Shown: positions 44,743 through 54,993, counted from the stretch's first letter. The stretch: 64,000 bases of DNA from Terrabacter aerolatus (GCF_007991735.1 NZ_BJYX01000001.1:1-64000); one strand, 5' to 3'. The notes: generated by a model from the letters alone, not told the origin. Numbers and translations are program-made.

Positions 44743-44769
44743 GACGGCCAGTGTATGCCGCAGCCGACG

Positions 44770-46098
44770 TCAGCCGGAAATCGCCCCACCCGGGGCGGCG
44801 GGCACCGTCGCGCCCTCCGGCGCGGGCTCGCGCACGCCGTTGACGTGGGGCGGCAGTCGCCGCTCCACGTCGAGCGCGATGACGGCCAGGACCACGCACC
44901 CACCGACGAGGAAACCGACGTAGAGCAAACCGAGGTGCCGGCCGATGAGGACGCTCGAGACGACGGGACCGACGACGAAGGCCACCGAGAACATGAGCGA
45001 GCTGAGCGCGTTGTAGCGGCCCCGCAGGTGGTCGGGCGCCAGGTCGTTGACCATGGCGGCGCTCGTCGGCTGGAGCATCGTCTCGCCGAGGCCGAAGACT
45101 CCGGCGCACGCGGCGAGCAGGAGCGTCGCCGTGACGGTGCCGGGCACGAGCGACGTGGCCCCGAGCAGCGCCCAGGCCACCATCCAGGTCATGGCCATGA
45201 CGACGGTGACACGGGTGCGGCGCCGCCCCTCGATGCGCTGGAGGACGACGAGCTGCAGCAGCACGATGACGACGGTGTTGGCCGCGAACGCGTAGCCGAG
45301 ACCCTCGGTCGAGATCCGCCCCTCCGCCCGGGCGTAGGCCGGCATCCCCGCGTTGAGCTGCGGGTAGCTGACAAGAGCCGCCACGGCAGCGAGGAGCAGC
45401 AGGGCCCGCAGCCGCGGGTCCCGCAGGAGTGCGACGTAGGACACCGAGGCGGCGCCGGCGTCGACGGGCCGGGACACGCGGTCGCGGGCCCGGCGCAACG
45501 CGACGAGCAGGATGAACAGCCCCGGGACGTAGCTCAGCGCGTCGAGCAGGTAGATCGTCACGAAGGTGCCCGGTCGTGAGACGTCGACGAAGCGGCCGCC
45601 GACGATGCCGCCGATGCCGATGCCGAGGTTGAGCAGAGTGAAGTTGATCCCGAAGTAGCGCTGGCGCTGCTCGCTCGGGATGAGGTTGCCGATGAGCGCG
45701 CTCGAGGCCGGCCACACGATGCCGAAGCCGTAGCCCATGAGCACGAGCGCCGCGGCGGCCTGGCCGGTCGTCGTCGCGAGCGCCAGCAGGACGTCGGCGA
45801 CCATGAGCGCGACGAGGCTGCTCGCATAGACCCGGCGCGGCCCGATGCGGTCGATGAGCGCGCCCGCGGGCGTGACGAGGACGATGCCGACGCCGGCCTG
45901 CAGGGCGAGCAGCAGCCCCACCGTCTCGAGCGAGACCCCGCGCACCTCGTGGAGGTAGACGACCATGAACGGCAGCACGAGGCCGGTGCCGATCGACTGG
46001 AAGACGACGGTCGAGATGAGCAGCTTGCCCTCGCGCGGCAGGTCGTGCCAGAACGAGGACAGCCGCGGACGGGCGGGGGCAGGGCTGGTCGAGCTCAC
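44770..46098 (-). CDS. MFS transporter, drug-efflux type
   Basis: A 12-helix major facilitator of about 442 residues. [20 protein letters not shown] and [17 protein letters not shown] (motif A) are visible, then a second half with [20 protein letters not shown]. It resembles the MDR-type MFS group. The GTG at 46098 follows CAGACT by 6 nt; upstream frames run into tRNA-terminator sequence. The substrate is unknown. Confidence 0.87.
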   Translation of the reverse strand: MSSTSPAPARPRLSSFWHDLPREGKLLISTVVFQSIGTGLVLPFMVVYLHEVRGVSLETVGLLLALQAGVGIVLVTPAGALIDRIGPRRVYASSLVALMVADVLLALATTTGQAAAALVLMGYGFGIVWPASSALIGNLIPSEQRQRYFGINFTLLNLGIGIGGIVGGRFVDVSRPGTFVTIYLLDALSYVPGLFILLVALRRARDRVSRPVDAGAASVSYVALLRDPRLRALLLLAAVAALVSYPQLNAGMPAYARAEGRISTEGLGYAFAANTVVIVLLQLVVLQRIEGRRRTRVTVVMAMTWMVAWALLGATSLVPGTVTATLLLAACAGVFGLGETMLQPTSAAMVNDLAPDHLRGRYNALSSLMFSVAFVVGPVVSSVLIGRHLGLLYVGFLVGGCVVLAVIALDVERRLPPHVNGVREPAPEGATVPAAPGGAISG

Positions 46099-46172
46099 CG
46101 GGGCAGTCTGCCGTGCCGCACCGACAGCCGTCGCACGCTCTTCGGGGTGACGCCACGGCTGCTCGGGCGGAT

Positions 46173-46216
46173 ACGACGAGCCCCCCACCGCGCGGGGCGC
46201 GATGGGGGGCTCGTCG
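46173..46216 (-). terminator. Terminator after tRNA-Ser(GGA)
   Basis: ACGACGAGCCCCCCA (46173-46187) pairs perfectly with TGGGGGGCTCGTCGT (46202-46216), directly downstream of the tRNA 3-prime end on the minus strand. Confidence 0.8.
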
Positions 46217-46218
46217 TG

Positions 46219-46306
46219 GTGGCGGAGGATGGGGGATTTGAACCCCCGAGGGTTTTATCCCAACACGATTTCCAATCGTGCGCACTAGGCCACTATGCGA
46301 ATCCTC
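46219..46306 (-). tRNA. tRNA-Ser(GGA)
   Basis: An 88-nt class II tRNA. The acceptor is GGAGGAT/ATCCTCC. The anticodon stem CACGA/TCGTG carries loop TTGGAAA (anticodon GGA). A long variable arm and an encoded CCA follow. Confidence 0.95.
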
Positions 46307-46374
46307 CGTCGGGCAGGCTACCGGAGGCGGACCCCGCACAAGAAATCGGCGTCCCCGGCGCCCTCGCGCCGAGG

Positions 46375-46380
46375 CAGAAT
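46375..46380 (+). promoter_or_regulatory. -10-like CAGAAT before the MBL hydrolase
   Basis: CAGAAT lies 7 nt before the ATG at 46388, the window-wide leaderless spacing. Confidence 0.4.
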
Positions 46381-46387
46381 CAGCCGC

Positions 46388-47365
46388 ATGGCCGCTCCCG
46401 ACGTGCTCCCCCTCGACACCGACGTGCGGTGGATCCACGGCTCCCGATCACCGCGGCACCTCGCCGACCCTCCGCTGCAGGTGCACCACCTGGCCCCGGG
46501 CACCGTCCTGCTCCGGCAGAGCAAGGACCTGACCTACGAGGCACCGTTCATCCTCCTGCTCCTCGGCGAGCGCCGCGGCCTGCTCCTCGACACCGGAGCC
46601 GTCGACGGCACCCTGCTGCGCGAGACCGTCGACGGACTCGTCGCCGACCGGGCGTCGACGAGGAGGTCGCGGACGGCATACGACCCCGCCGGCACCGAGG
46701 AACCCGAGGGACCCGACGGCTACCACCTCGTCGTCGCGCACACGCACGGCCACGGCGACCACGTGGCCGGCGACGCGGCGTTCGCCGGACGCCCGCACAC
46801 GACGGTGGTGGGCCACGACCTCGATGCCGTGCGCTCGTTCTTCGGCATCACCGACTGGCCCGCGGAGGTCGTCCGGCTCGACCTGGGCGGTCGCACCGTC
46901 GAGGTCTTCGGCATCCCCGGCCACCAGGCGACCTCGATCGCGGTCCACGACCCCCTGACCGGCCTGCTCCACACCGGCGACACGGTCTATCCCGGCCGCC
47001 TCTACGTCGAGGACTCGGCCGCCATGCTCGACACGCTCGACCGTCTCGTCGCGTTCGCCGAGGAGCGCGACGTCCGGCACGTGCTCGGCTGCCACGTCGA
47101 GATGACGCTGCGGCCCGGTCACGACCATCCGCTCTGCTCGCGCTACCAGCCCGACGAGCCCTCGCCCTTCCTGACCGTCGCGCAGCTGCGTGCCGTCCGC
47201 GACGCGTTCCGCACGGTGGCACACCGACCCGGCATCCACCGGTTCGACGACGTCGTCGTGTGCATCGGCGAGGGCCCCCGGGTGCTCGTCCCGCTCCAGG
47301 CCCGCGCCCTGCTCGAACAGGTGCGCTGGCGGCTCGGCCTGCGCCGGCGCAGCCGGGGGACCTGA
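46388..47365 (+). CDS. MBL-fold metallohydrolase
   Basis: A 325-residue beta-lactamase-fold hydrolase with [15 protein letters not shown] (HxHxDH), [25 protein letters not shown] and LGCHVEM as metal-binding blocks. An N-terminal extension and a basic C-terminus are present. It is distinct from the one at 6738. It stands alone between tRNA-Ser and argF; the substrate is unknown. Confidence 0.87.
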   Translation: MAAPDVLPLDTDVRWIHGSRSPRHLADPPLQVHHLAPGTVLLRQSKDLTYEAPFILLLLGERRGLLLDTGAVDGTLLRETVDGLVADRASTRRSRTAYDPAGTEEPEGPDGYHLVVAHTHGHGDHVAGDAAFAGRPHTTVVGHDLDAVRSFFGITDWPAEVVRLDLGGRTVEVFGIPGHQATSIAVHDPLTGLLHTGDTVYPGRLYVEDSAAMLDTLDRLVAFAEERDVRHVLGCHVEMTLRPGHDHPLCSRYQPDEPSPFLTVAQLRAVRDAFRTVAHRPGIHRFDDVVVCIGEGPRVLVPLQARALLEQVRWRLGLRRRSRGT

Positions 47366-47409
47366 GACCGGATTGCCTCGCGCGGTCGACCCCTGAAACC
47401 ATCACGACC

Positions 47410-48423
47410 ATGTCGCTCGCCGCACTGCACCGCCGCAACCTCCTCAAGGAGATCGACCTGACGCCCGACGAGTTCCGGGCGCTTCTAGACCTCGCCGCCG
47501 AGCTCAAGGCCGCCAAGCGCGAGGGCCGCGAGGAGCGACGTCTGACGGGCAGGAACATCGCCCTGATCTTCGAGAAGACCTCGACCCGCACCCGCTGCGC
47601 GTTCGAGGTGGCCGCGGCTGACCAGGGCGCGAGCACGACCTACCTCGACCCGAGCGGGTCGCAGCTGGGCCACAAGGAGTCGGCCAAGGACACCGCTCGC
47701 GTGCTCGGCCGCTTCTACGACGGCATCGAGTACCGCGGGTCCGGGCACGACGTCGTCGAGACGCTCGGCGCCTTCGCCGGCGTCCCCGTCTGGAACGGCC
47801 TCACCGACGACTGGCACCCGACGCAGTCCCTCTGCGACGCGCTGACGATGCGCGAGCACGCGGGCAAGCCCGACGACCAGATCGCCTTCGCCTACGTCGG
47901 CGACGCCCGCTTCAACATGGGCAACTCGCTGCTCGTCACGGGTGCGCTGCTCGGCATGGACGTGCGCATCGTGGCCCCGCAGTCGCTGTGGCCGTCCGAC
48001 GACGTCGTCGCCGTCGCCCGACGGTATGCCGCCGAGACCGGGGCACGCGTCACGCTGACCGAGGACGTGGCCGAGGGAGTGCGCGGTGTCGACTTCGTCC
48101 ACACCGACGTGTGGGTGTCGATGGGCGAGCCCAAGGAGGTCTGGGCCGATCGGATCGAGCTGCTCACGCCCTACCAGGTCAACGCGGACCTCCTGGCCCT
48201 CACGGGCAATCCGCGGGTCAAGTTCATGCACTGCCTGCCCGCCTTCCACGACCTCGAGACCCAGGTCGGCAAGGACGTGCACGAGCAGTTCGGCCTCAAG
48301 GAGCTCGAGGTCACCGACGACGTCTTCGAGTCCGAGGCGTCCGTCGTCTTCGACCAGGCCGAGAACCGCATGCACACGATCAAGGCCCTCATGGTGGCCA
48401 CCCTGGTGCGTCTCGACACCTGA
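47410..48423 (+). CDS. argF: Ornithine carbamoyltransferase (catabolic-like)
   Basis: A 337-residue OTCase interconverting carbamoyl phosphate plus ornithine and citrulline. STRTR (58-62) in the phosphate loop reads [43 protein letters not shown] and HCLPAF are the other signatures. The [11 protein letters not shown] form and the length resemble the long ArcB-like class rather than the shorter biosynthetic class. No arcA, arcC or arginine-biosynthesis gene is nearby, so its direction in vivo is unclear. Confidence 0.93.
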   Translation: MSLAALHRRNLLKEIDLTPDEFRALLDLAAELKAAKREGREERRLTGRNIALIFEKTSTRTRCAFEVAAADQGASTTYLDPSGSQLGHKESAKDTARVLGRFYDGIEYRGSGHDVVETLGAFAGVPVWNGLTDDWHPTQSLCDALTMREHAGKPDDQIAFAYVGDARFNMGNSLLVTGALLGMDVRIVAPQSLWPSDDVVAVARRYAAETGARVTLTEDVAEGVRGVDFVHTDVWVSMGEPKEVWADRIELLTPYQVNADLLALTGNPRVKFMHCLPAFHDLETQVGKDVHEQFGLKELEVTDDVFESEASVVFDQAENRMHTIKALMVATLVRLDT

Positions 48424-48477
48424 CGTTCACGCGGCGGAGGTGGTCCCGTTCGCCTCGGGTGCGAGAGAACGGCAGTC

Positions 48478-49515
48478 ATGCACCTCTCTCGCACCCCTGC
48501 CCTCGCGGCCGTCGCCGCCGCGCTCGTCGTCCTCCCCGCCGCAGCGGCCGCCTCCGCCTCGGCCACCGACGCCCCCGGTCAGTCCAAGGACGGCCACTAC
48601 CAGTTCGCCGTCATCGGCGACGTGCCCTACGGCGACGCCCAGGTCGCGGCCTTCCCGAGGTGGATCGACCAGATCAACGCAACGCCGAACCTGTCGTTCA
48701 CGATCCACGTGGGCGACATCAAGAACGGCTCGTCCAGGTGCACCAACGAGTACTTCTCGATGATCCGCACCCAGTTCGACCGGTTCACGATGCCGCTCGT
48801 CTACACGCCGGGCGACAACGAGTGGACCGACTGCCACCGCACCAACAACGGCACGTACAACCCGCTCGAGCGCCTCTCGGCCATCCGGTCGACGTTCTTC
48901 ACCCGTCCGGGCCACACCCTCGGCGCCGACATGACCGTCGCGTCGCAGCAGTCCGCCGGCTTCCCGGAGAACGTCTCCTTCCGCCGGCAGGGCATCGACA
49001 TCGCGACGCTCCACGTCGTCGGCAGCAACGACGGGCTGCTCCCCTGGCCCGAGCTCGGGCACAGCACGCCGACCGCCGAGCAGGTGGCCGAGGAGCGGGC
49101 ACGCATGGACAACGCCGTGGCACAGGTGCGCTCGGCCTTCGCCGACGCACGTCAGCGTCACGACCGGGCCGTCGCGCTCTTCCTCCAGGCCGACATGTTC
49201 GACCCGACGTATGCCGTGACGTGGGCCGACGACTCGTCCTTCCAGCCGCTCGTGCGCGAGCTCGTGGCCCAGTCCCAGGCGTTCGACGGCGAGGTCTACC
49301 TCTTCAACGGTGACAGCCACGTCTACAACTCCGACAAGCCGCTCGCGGCGGGGTCGAGGTGGCTCGACTTCTACGGCGTGCAGGGGTCGGCCGACAACCT
49401 GACGCGCGTCACCGTCGACGGCTCGAGCAACAACAAGGACTTCCTCGAGGTCACCGTGAACCGGCCGGGTGCCGAGCACGTGCTCTCGTGGGAGCGCATC
49501 CCCTACACCTCCTGA
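48478..49515 (+). CDS. Secreted metallophosphoesterase
   Basis: A 345-residue exported protein. The signal peptide is HLSRTPALAAVAAALVVLPA, with cleavage probably near residue 28. Calcineurin-like motifs are VIGDVPYGD, HVGDIKNG, YTPGDNEWTDC (GD/GDNE) and VYLFNGDSHVYN (GH-equivalent GDSH). Two cysteines may form a disulfide. It acts outside the cell on an unknown phosphoester. Confidence 0.82.
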   Translation: MHLSRTPALAAVAAALVVLPAAAAASASATDAPGQSKDGHYQFAVIGDVPYGDAQVAAFPRWIDQINATPNLSFTIHVGDIKNGSSRCTNEYFSMIRTQFDRFTMPLVYTPGDNEWTDCHRTNNGTYNPLERLSAIRSTFFTRPGHTLGADMTVASQQSAGFPENVSFRRQGIDIATLHVVGSNDGLLPWPELGHSTPTAEQVAEERARMDNAVAQVRSAFADARQRHDRAVALFLQADMFDPTYAVTWADDSSFQPLVRELVAQSQAFDGEVYLFNGDSHVYNSDKPLAAGSRWLDFYGVQGSADNLTRVTVDGSSNNKDFLEVTVNRPGAEHVLSWERIPYTS

Positions 49516-49537
49516 CCGGCCCGGCGCGAGCGCGGGG

Positions 49538-50215
49538 TCAGGCGCGGCGGGGGAGGTAGCGGTGCTCGGGGCGTCCCGTCGTGCCGTACGTGAGGTCGAG
49601 CTCGAGCAGCTGCTTCTCGACGAGGCCGGCGAGGTAGCGCTGGGCGGTCGGGCGGCTGGCTCCGAGGATCTCGGCGACCTCCGCGGCCCCGATGGGCGCG
49701 GGCGCGGCGACGACGATCTCGAGCACGCGGGCCATCGTCGGTTGCAGGGTCCGGGTCGTGGCCGCGCGGCGCGGGGGCGCCCCGCGCAGGCTGTAGAGGG
49801 CGTCGACGACGTGCTGGTCGGCCTCGGGCGCCCGGTCGATGCGCTCGGCCCAGGCGCGGTAGCCCTCGAGCTGCTCGCGCAGGGCGGCGAAGCTGAACGG
49901 CTTGACGAGGTAGTAGAACGCCCCGAGCTGCATGGCCGTGCGTACCGACTCGATGTCGCGCGCGGCCGTGACGAGCAGGAAGTCCGGCACCCGCTCACCC
50001 GACGCGGCGACCTGGCGCACGAGGTCGAGGCCGCTGAAGTCGGGCAGGTACATGTCGAGCAGGAGCAGGTCGGGCGCCACCGACGTGACGAGCGAGCGGG
50101 CCTCGGCTCCCGTGTGGGCCTCGCCCACCACCTCGAAGCCGGGCACCCGCGCGACGCTCAGGGCGTGCGCGTGCGCGACGTGGTAGTCGTCGTCGACGAC
50201 GAGGACGCGGATCAT
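49538..50215 (-). CDS. CitB/DcuR-type response regulator
   Basis: A 225-residue regulator. The receiver domain has VLVVDDDYHVAHAHALSVA, phosphoacceptor Asp54 in LLLLDMYLPD, and Lys in YLVKPFSF. The C-terminal winged HTH (IGAAEVAEILGASRPTAQRY) is of the CitB/DctR type. The ATG overlaps the kinase stop (ATGA). It likely controls the divergent ABC operon. Confidence 0.92.
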   Translation of the reverse strand: MIRVLVVDDDYHVAHAHALSVARVPGFEVVGEAHTGAEARSLVTSVAPDLLLLDMYLPDFSGLDLVRQVAASGERVPDFLLVTAARDIESVRTAMQLGAFYYLVKPFSFAALREQLEGYRAWAERIDRAPEADQHVVDALYSLRGAPPRRAATTRTLQPTMARVLEIVVAAPAPIGAAEVAEILGASRPTAQRYLAGLVEKQLLELDLTYGTTGRPEHRYLPRRA

Positions 50216-51819
50216 GACACTCCTTCGTGGACCCGGACCGGCAGTCGGACCTCGAACCGCGCACCACCGGGTGAGCTCGCCCCGATCGTGCCACCGGCGC
50301 GTGTCACGAGCCGGTGGACGAGGGCGAGGCCCACGCCTCGCCGCATCGCGCCGCGGGGCTCCTTGGTCGAGTAGCCGTCGAGGAAGACGTCGTCGAGGCG
50401 GTCGTCCGGGATGCCGGGACCGCTGTCGGTGACCGTCAGCTCGAGGGCATCGGCAGTGCGCTCGACCCGCACGACCACCTCACCCCGGGGGTGCCGCCCG
50501 GCCGAGTCCGGGTCGTCGGCGACGGCGTCGACGGCGTTGTCGATGAGGTTGCCCAGCACCGTGACGACGGGCAGGTCGTCGTCGCTCCCGGCGGCCAACC
50601 GGCTCGCGGGGTCGAGCCGGACGACGACGTCGCGCTCGGCGGCCACCGTCATCTTGGCGAGCAGGAGCGCGGCGATGACGGGCGACCCGACGTGCGCGCG
50701 GATCTCCTCGCTGGCCAGCGCCGTCTCGGCCTGCAGCTCCCGGCTGTAGCGGGTCGCCTCGTCGACCTCCCCGAGCTCGAGCAGGACCGACAGCACGTGC
50801 AGCCGGTTGGAGAACTCGTGCTCCTGGGCCCGCAGCGCGGTCGACAGGCTCTCCATCGAGTCGAGCTGGCGCACGAGCGCCTCGAGCTCGGTGCGGTCGC
50901 GGATCGTGACGACCCAGCCGGCGTTGCGGCCTGCCACGAGCACCGGCATCCGGTTCAGCACGAGCAGGTGCTCGTCCGTCACGGCGACGAGGTCGGTGCC
51001 CTCGAGCTCGCCCGTGACGATGCGTCGCAGGCGCCCGGCCGGGAGGACGTCCTCGACGCGCCCGCCCAGGCCCGTCGTCGCAATCCCGAGCAGTCGCCTC
51101 GCCTCGTCGTTGAGCACGTTGATGGCGCCCTTGGCGTCGACCGCCAGCACCCCCTCGCGTATGCCGTGCAGCATCGCCTCGCGCTCCTGCATGAGGGCGA
51201 CGATCTCGGCCGGCTCGACGCCGAAGGTCACCCGCTTGATGGCCCGCGCGAGCAGCAGCGAGGCGGCGACGCCGAGGGCGAGGGCGATGCCGGCGTAGAG
51301 CGCGATGTCGAGCACCTCGGCGTTGAGCCGGACCCCGACCTCGGACTCGAGGATGCCGACCGACACCTCGCCGACGCTGCGGCCCGATGCGTCGACGATC
51401 GGGGCCCGCGCGTTCGCGGACCGTCCGAGGCTGCCCTCGTCGATGCCGGTGTGCACGAGGCCGTCGAGGGCCACGACGGGCTCCTCGATGCGCTGCCCGA
51501 TGAGAGCGGGATTGGGGTGCGAGTAGCGCACCCCCGTGCGGTCGATGATGACGACGTAGGAGGCGCCGGTCGCGGTGCGCACCTGCGACCCCAGGGCCGG
51601 CAGGACGTGGGACGGGTCGCCCCGGACGATCTCCTCGGCGACCTGGGGCACGCGTCCGAGAGTCACCGCGATCCCGCTGGCCTGCTCGATGGCGCGCGTG
51701 TCGGCAGTCTGCGACGTCAGCCGGGCGAAGAGGGCGAAGCCCACGGCGAGGGTCACCACGACGATCCCGAGCACGGCGAGGAGGATCCGCGCGGCGAGCG
51801 TCCTGCCCAGTGACGGCAT
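50212..51819 (-). CDS. CitA/DcuS-type sensor histidine kinase
   Basis: A 535-residue membrane kinase. Helix 1 (about 8-30), an extracytoplasmic PDC/CACHE-like sensor (about 31-178, with VVIIDRTGVRYSHPNPALIG), helix 2 (about 180-200) and a PAS domain (about 215-325) come first. The dimerisation region RAQEHEFSNRLHVLSVLLEL and an HATPase domain with NLIDNAVDA and DSGPGIP follow. The YSHPNP motif is typical of citrate/C4-dicarboxylate sensors. The ATG at 51819 follows GGAGGGG. Confidence 0.93.
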   Translation of the reverse strand: MPSLGRTLAARILLAVLGIVVVTLAVGFALFARLTSQTADTRAIEQASGIAVTLGRVPQVAEEIVRGDPSHVLPALGSQVRTATGASYVVIIDRTGVRYSHPNPALIGQRIEEPVVALDGLVHTGIDEGSLGRSANARAPIVDASGRSVGEVSVGILESEVGVRLNAEVLDIALYAGIALALGVAASLLLARAIKRVTFGVEPAEIVALMQEREAMLHGIREGVLAVDAKGAINVLNDEARRLLGIATTGLGGRVEDVLPAGRLRRIVTGELEGTDLVAVTDEHLLVLNRMPVLVAGRNAGWVVTIRDRTELEALVRQLDSMESLSTALRAQEHEFSNRLHVLSVLLELGEVDEATRYSRELQAETALASEEIRAHVGSPVIAALLLAKMTVAAERDVVVRLDPASRLAAGSDDDLPVVTVLGNLIDNAVDAVADDPDSAGRHPRGEVVVRVERTADALELTVTDSGPGIPDDRLDDVFLDGYSTKEPRGAMRRGVGLALVHRLVTRAGGTIGASSPGGARFEVRLPVRVHEGVS

Positions 51820-52029
51820 ACGGCCCCTCCGCTCTCCATGGTCAGCACCCGCCCGACGGCGGGTGGCGGCCCGGTGACGCCGTCGTCGGCGTCGCTCCCA
51901 GCATGGCTGAGCAGATTGCACAAAACCACCGGTAACGCGGCTATCGGAACCAACGATCACAAGCATTCCGGCGCGGCCCGCCCCGCTCCTACGGTGACGC
52001 CACTCAACGAGGAGAAAGGGCGGGGCCAC
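51820..52029. promoter_or_regulatory. Divergent regulatory region, two-component system / ABC importer
   Basis: The 210-bp spacer includes an A/T-richer stretch (about 51905-51970) unlike its surroundings, plausible as the response-regulator binding region. TACGGT (51990-51995) is a candidate -10 for the ABC operon. AAAGGG lies about 9 nt before its ATG. I cannot define a single binding motif. Confidence 0.4.
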
Positions 52030-52839
52030 ATGCCTGCCATCGAGCTACGCAACGTCACCAAGAAGTTCGCCACGGCGGACGGCGGCACCTACACCGCCAT
52101 CGAGGACCTGTCGCTGACGGTCGAGGACGGCCAGTTCTGCGCCGTCGTCGGACCCACCGGCTGCGGCAAGTCCACGACGCTCACCCTGATCTCCGGGCTC
52201 GAGCGCCCTTCTCGCGGAGAGGCCTTCGTCCACGGCGAGCCCGTCCGCGGGATCGACACGAGCACCGGTTTCGTCTTCCAGCAGGACGCCGTCTTTCCCT
52301 GGCGCTCCGTCCTCGACAACGTCGCGGCCGGACCGGTCTACCGCGGCGCGAGCCGTTCCGAGGCCGCGGCGCTGGCCCGGGACTGGCTGCGCCGCGTCGG
52401 GCTCAGCGGCTTCGAGGACCGCTACCCCCACCAGCTCTCGGGCGGCATGCGCAAGCGCGTCGCCCTGGCGCAGTCGCTCATCAACCAGCCCCGCGTCCTG
52501 CTCATGGACGAGCCGTTCAGCGCGCTCGACGTGCAGACCCGGGCCATCATGTCGACCGAGCTGCTCCACCTGTGGGACCAGACCAAGCCAGCCGTCGTCT
52601 TCGTCACGCACGACCTCGAGGAGGCCATCGCCCTCGCCGACAAGGTCGTCGTCATCACCGCCGGTCCCGGCACGGTCAAGGCCGAGTTCGAGATCGACCT
52701 GCCCCGACCGCGCGTCGTCCAGGAGATCCGCTTCGACCCGCGCTTCACCCGGCTCTACGAGCAGATCTGGGAGGCCCTGCGCGCCGAGGTCGCCGAGGCC
52801 TACGACCGCACCACGCGCGTGGCGGAGGTGGCGTCATGA
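52030..52839 (+). CDS. ABC importer ATP-binding protein (SsuB/TauB-like)
   Basis: A 269-residue ATPase of the nitrate/sulfonate/taurine group. Walker A is GPTGCGKST, the Q-loop is VFQQDAVFPWRSV, the signature LSGGMRKRVALAQ and Walker B LLMDEPFSALD. THDLEEAIALADKV is the H-loop. It overlaps the permease gene (ATGA) and is the first gene of an ATPase-permease-binding protein operon. Confidence 0.92.
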   Translation: MPAIELRNVTKKFATADGGTYTAIEDLSLTVEDGQFCAVVGPTGCGKSTTLTLISGLERPSRGEAFVHGEPVRGIDTSTGFVFQQDAVFPWRSVLDNVAAGPVYRGASRSEAAALARDWLRRVGLSGFEDRYPHQLSGGMRKRVALAQSLINQPRVLLMDEPFSALDVQTRAIMSTELLHLWDQTKPAVVFVTHDLEEAIALADKVVVITAGPGTVKAEFEIDLPRPRVVQEIRFDPRFTRLYEQIWEALRAEVAEAYDRTTRVAEVAS

Positions 52840-53735
52840 TCGACACTCCCACGACGAGCGAGGGATCCGTCACCGCCCTCGCCACCGAGTTCCCACCCGC
52901 GGCCACGACCACGGGCCCCTCGGCGCGCACCAGGGCGAACCGTCGCCGCACCGTGCTCGCCGGCGCCCGCCTCGGCATCGTCGTCGTGCTGCTCGTGGCG
53001 TGGCAGCTGTCGGTCGATGCCAAGGTCGTCGACCCCTTCTTCTGGGGCGAGCCCAAGGGCGTGTGGGCCGACCTCGTCGACTGGTTCACCGTCGGCACGA
53101 GCCAGGGCTCGCTCGGCGCCCAGATCCTCGTGACGCTCGAGGAGGCCGTGCTCGGCTTCATCATCGGCTCGATCCTCGGCGTCGTCTGCGGCATCGCCCT
53201 CGGCCGCGTCCGGCTGCTGTCCGAGCTCTTCGCCCCGTTCCTCAAGGCGGCCAACTCGATCCCCCGCATCATCCTCGGCTCGATCTTCACGGTCGCGTTC
53301 GGCTTCGGCATCCAGTCCAAGGTCATCCTCGCGGTCGTCCTCGTCTTCTTCGGCGTCTTCTTCAACGCCTTCCAGGGCGCCCGTGAGGTCGACCGCAACC
53401 TCATCGCCAACGCGCGGCTGCTCGGGGCGTCGCGCTGGCAGGTGACCCGCGACGTCGTGCTGCCGTCGGCGTTCACGTGGATCCTCGCCAGCCTGCACAT
53501 CAGCTTCGGATTCGCGCTCATCGGCGCCCTCGTCGGCGAGATCCTCGGCGCCAACCAGGGCCTCGGCCTGCTCATCCGCTCGTCGCAGAACAACTTCGAC
53601 ATGAACGGCGTGCTGGCCGGAATGGTCCTCGTCGCCGTCATCGCCCTGACGGCCGAGGCGCTCATCACCCTCCTCGAGCGGCGCCTGCTGCGCTGGCGGC
53701 CCCCGCAGACCCACGGAGGTGCCGCCGTCGAGTAG
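52836..53735 (+). CDS. ABC importer permease (SsuC/TauC-like)
   Basis: A 299-residue permease with six or so helices and a BPD_transp_1 fold. The EAA loop is seen as ANARLLGASRWQVTRDVVLP. The N-terminal 45 residues are hydrophilic. It overlaps the ATPase gene and precedes the binding-protein gene by 110 bp. Confidence 0.91.
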   Translation: MIDTPTTSEGSVTALATEFPPAATTTGPSARTRANRRRTVLAGARLGIVVVLLVAWQLSVDAKVVDPFFWGEPKGVWADLVDWFTVGTSQGSLGAQILVTLEEAVLGFIIGSILGVVCGIALGRVRLLSELFAPFLKAANSIPRIILGSIFTVAFGFGIQSKVILAVVLVFFGVFFNAFQGAREVDRNLIANARLLGASRWQVTRDVVLPSAFTWILASLHISFGFALIGALVGEILGANQGLGLLIRSSQNNFDMNGVLAGMVLVAVIALTAEALITLLERRLLRWRPPQTHGGAAVE

Positions 53736-53845
53736 CCGCAGGCACCTGCCCGCACCCCGCACGCACCCCGCACGAATCCGCACCACTCCAGCACGACCTC
53801 AGCACCACGACCCCCGTGCACCACCCAGACTCAAAGGAGAGTTCC

Positions 53846-54904
53846 ATGAACACCAAGCGCATCGGTGCCGCCGGCGCCGCCTTCCTCGCCGCGACCACCA
53901 TGGCGGCCTGCGCCAACAACGCGTCCGGGGCCCCGACGAGCGCCGGCACCGTCGACGCGAGCGCCCCGAACGTGACGATCATGGTCGGCGGCATGAGCAA
54001 GCAGATCTACCTGCCCTTCATGCTCGCCAAGCAGCTCGGCTACTACGACAAGATCGGCGTCAACGTCAACCTCGTCGACGAGCCCGCCGGCGGCGACGCC
54101 ACGCAGAACATGCTCGCCGGTCAGGTGCAGGGCGTCGGCGGCTTCTACGACCACAACATCGCGCTCCAGGCGCAGGGCAAGTCGTCCGAGGCGGTCGTCT
54201 CGATGCTCCAGATCCCCGGCGAGGTCGAGCTGTGCCGCAGCGACCTCAAGGGCGTCGTCAAGAGCCCCGCCGACTTCAAGGGCCGTTCGCTCGGCATCAC
54301 CGACACCGGCTCCTCGACCGACTTCCTGACGCAGTACCTCAGCAAGAAGAACGGCGTCGACCCCGCACAGGAGACGCGGCGTGGAGTCGGCGCGGGCCAG
54401 ACGTTCATCGCCGCCATGAAGCAGAAGGCCATCGACTGCGGCATGACCACGGAACCCACTGTGTCGCAGGCCGTCTCGGACGGCACGGCCTTCATCCTGA
54501 TGGACATGCGCACGGCTGACGGTTCCAAGGCGGCGCTCGGCGGCACCTACCCGGCGACGTCGCTCTACATGCAGACCGACTGGGTCAACAACAACAAGGC
54601 GACGGTCCAGAAGCTCGTCAACGCCTACGTCTCGACGCTCTCCTGGATCCAGCAGCACGACGGCGCCGCCATCGCCGACAAGATGCCGGCCGCCTACTAC
54701 AAGGGCGTCGGCAAGGCCGCCTACGTCAAGGCGCTCGACAGCGAGAAGGGCATCTTCAACCCCACGGGCCTCATGCCCGAGGACGGGCCCAAGACGTGCC
54801 TCGCCGTGCTCGGCGAGTTCAACCCCAAGGTCCAGGGCAAGAGCATCGACCTGGCCAAGACGTACACCAACGAGTTCGTCCAGGCCGCGACCCCGGTCAG
54901 CTGA
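53846..54904 (+). CDS. ABC importer substrate-binding lipoprotein
   Basis: A 352-residue extracytoplasmic binding protein. The signal ends in lipobox MAAC with Cys22 as lipidation site. The NMT1/SsuA-like core has MLAKQLGYYDKIGVNVNLVD, DATQNMLAGQVQGVGGFYDH, DFKGRSLGITDTGSSTDFL and RGVGAGQTFIAAM. AAAGGAGA precedes the ATG. The ligand is unknown: candidates include sulfonates, aromatic or carboxylic acids given the CitA-like sensor. Confidence 0.91.
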   Translation: MNTKRIGAAGAAFLAATTMAACANNASGAPTSAGTVDASAPNVTIMVGGMSKQIYLPFMLAKQLGYYDKIGVNVNLVDEPAGGDATQNMLAGQVQGVGGFYDHNIALQAQGKSSEAVVSMLQIPGEVELCRSDLKGVVKSPADFKGRSLGITDTGSSTDFLTQYLSKKNGVDPAQETRRGVGAGQTFIAAMKQKAIDCGMTTEPTVSQAVSDGTAFILMDMRTADGSKAALGGTYPATSLYMQTDWVNNNKATVQKLVNAYVSTLSWIQQHDGAAIADKMPAAYYKGVGKAAYVKALDSEKGIFNPTGLMPEDGPKTCLAVLGEFNPKVQGKSIDLAKTYTNEFVQAATPVS

Positions 54905-54946
54905 CCCCTCGCCCGGAGGGCGACCGGCTGCCAGCAGCCCCTCGAG

Positions 54947-54981
54947 CATGCCGTCCGGCGCGGTCCGCGCCGGACGGCATG
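54947..54981. terminator. Terminator between binding protein and LytR_C gene
   Basis: CATGCCGTCCGGCGCG (54947-54962) and CGCGCCGGACGGCATG (54966-54981) form a perfect 16-bp stem with a 3-nt loop between convergent genes. Confidence 0.85.
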
Positions 54982-54993
54982 TTCACGCTCGGG

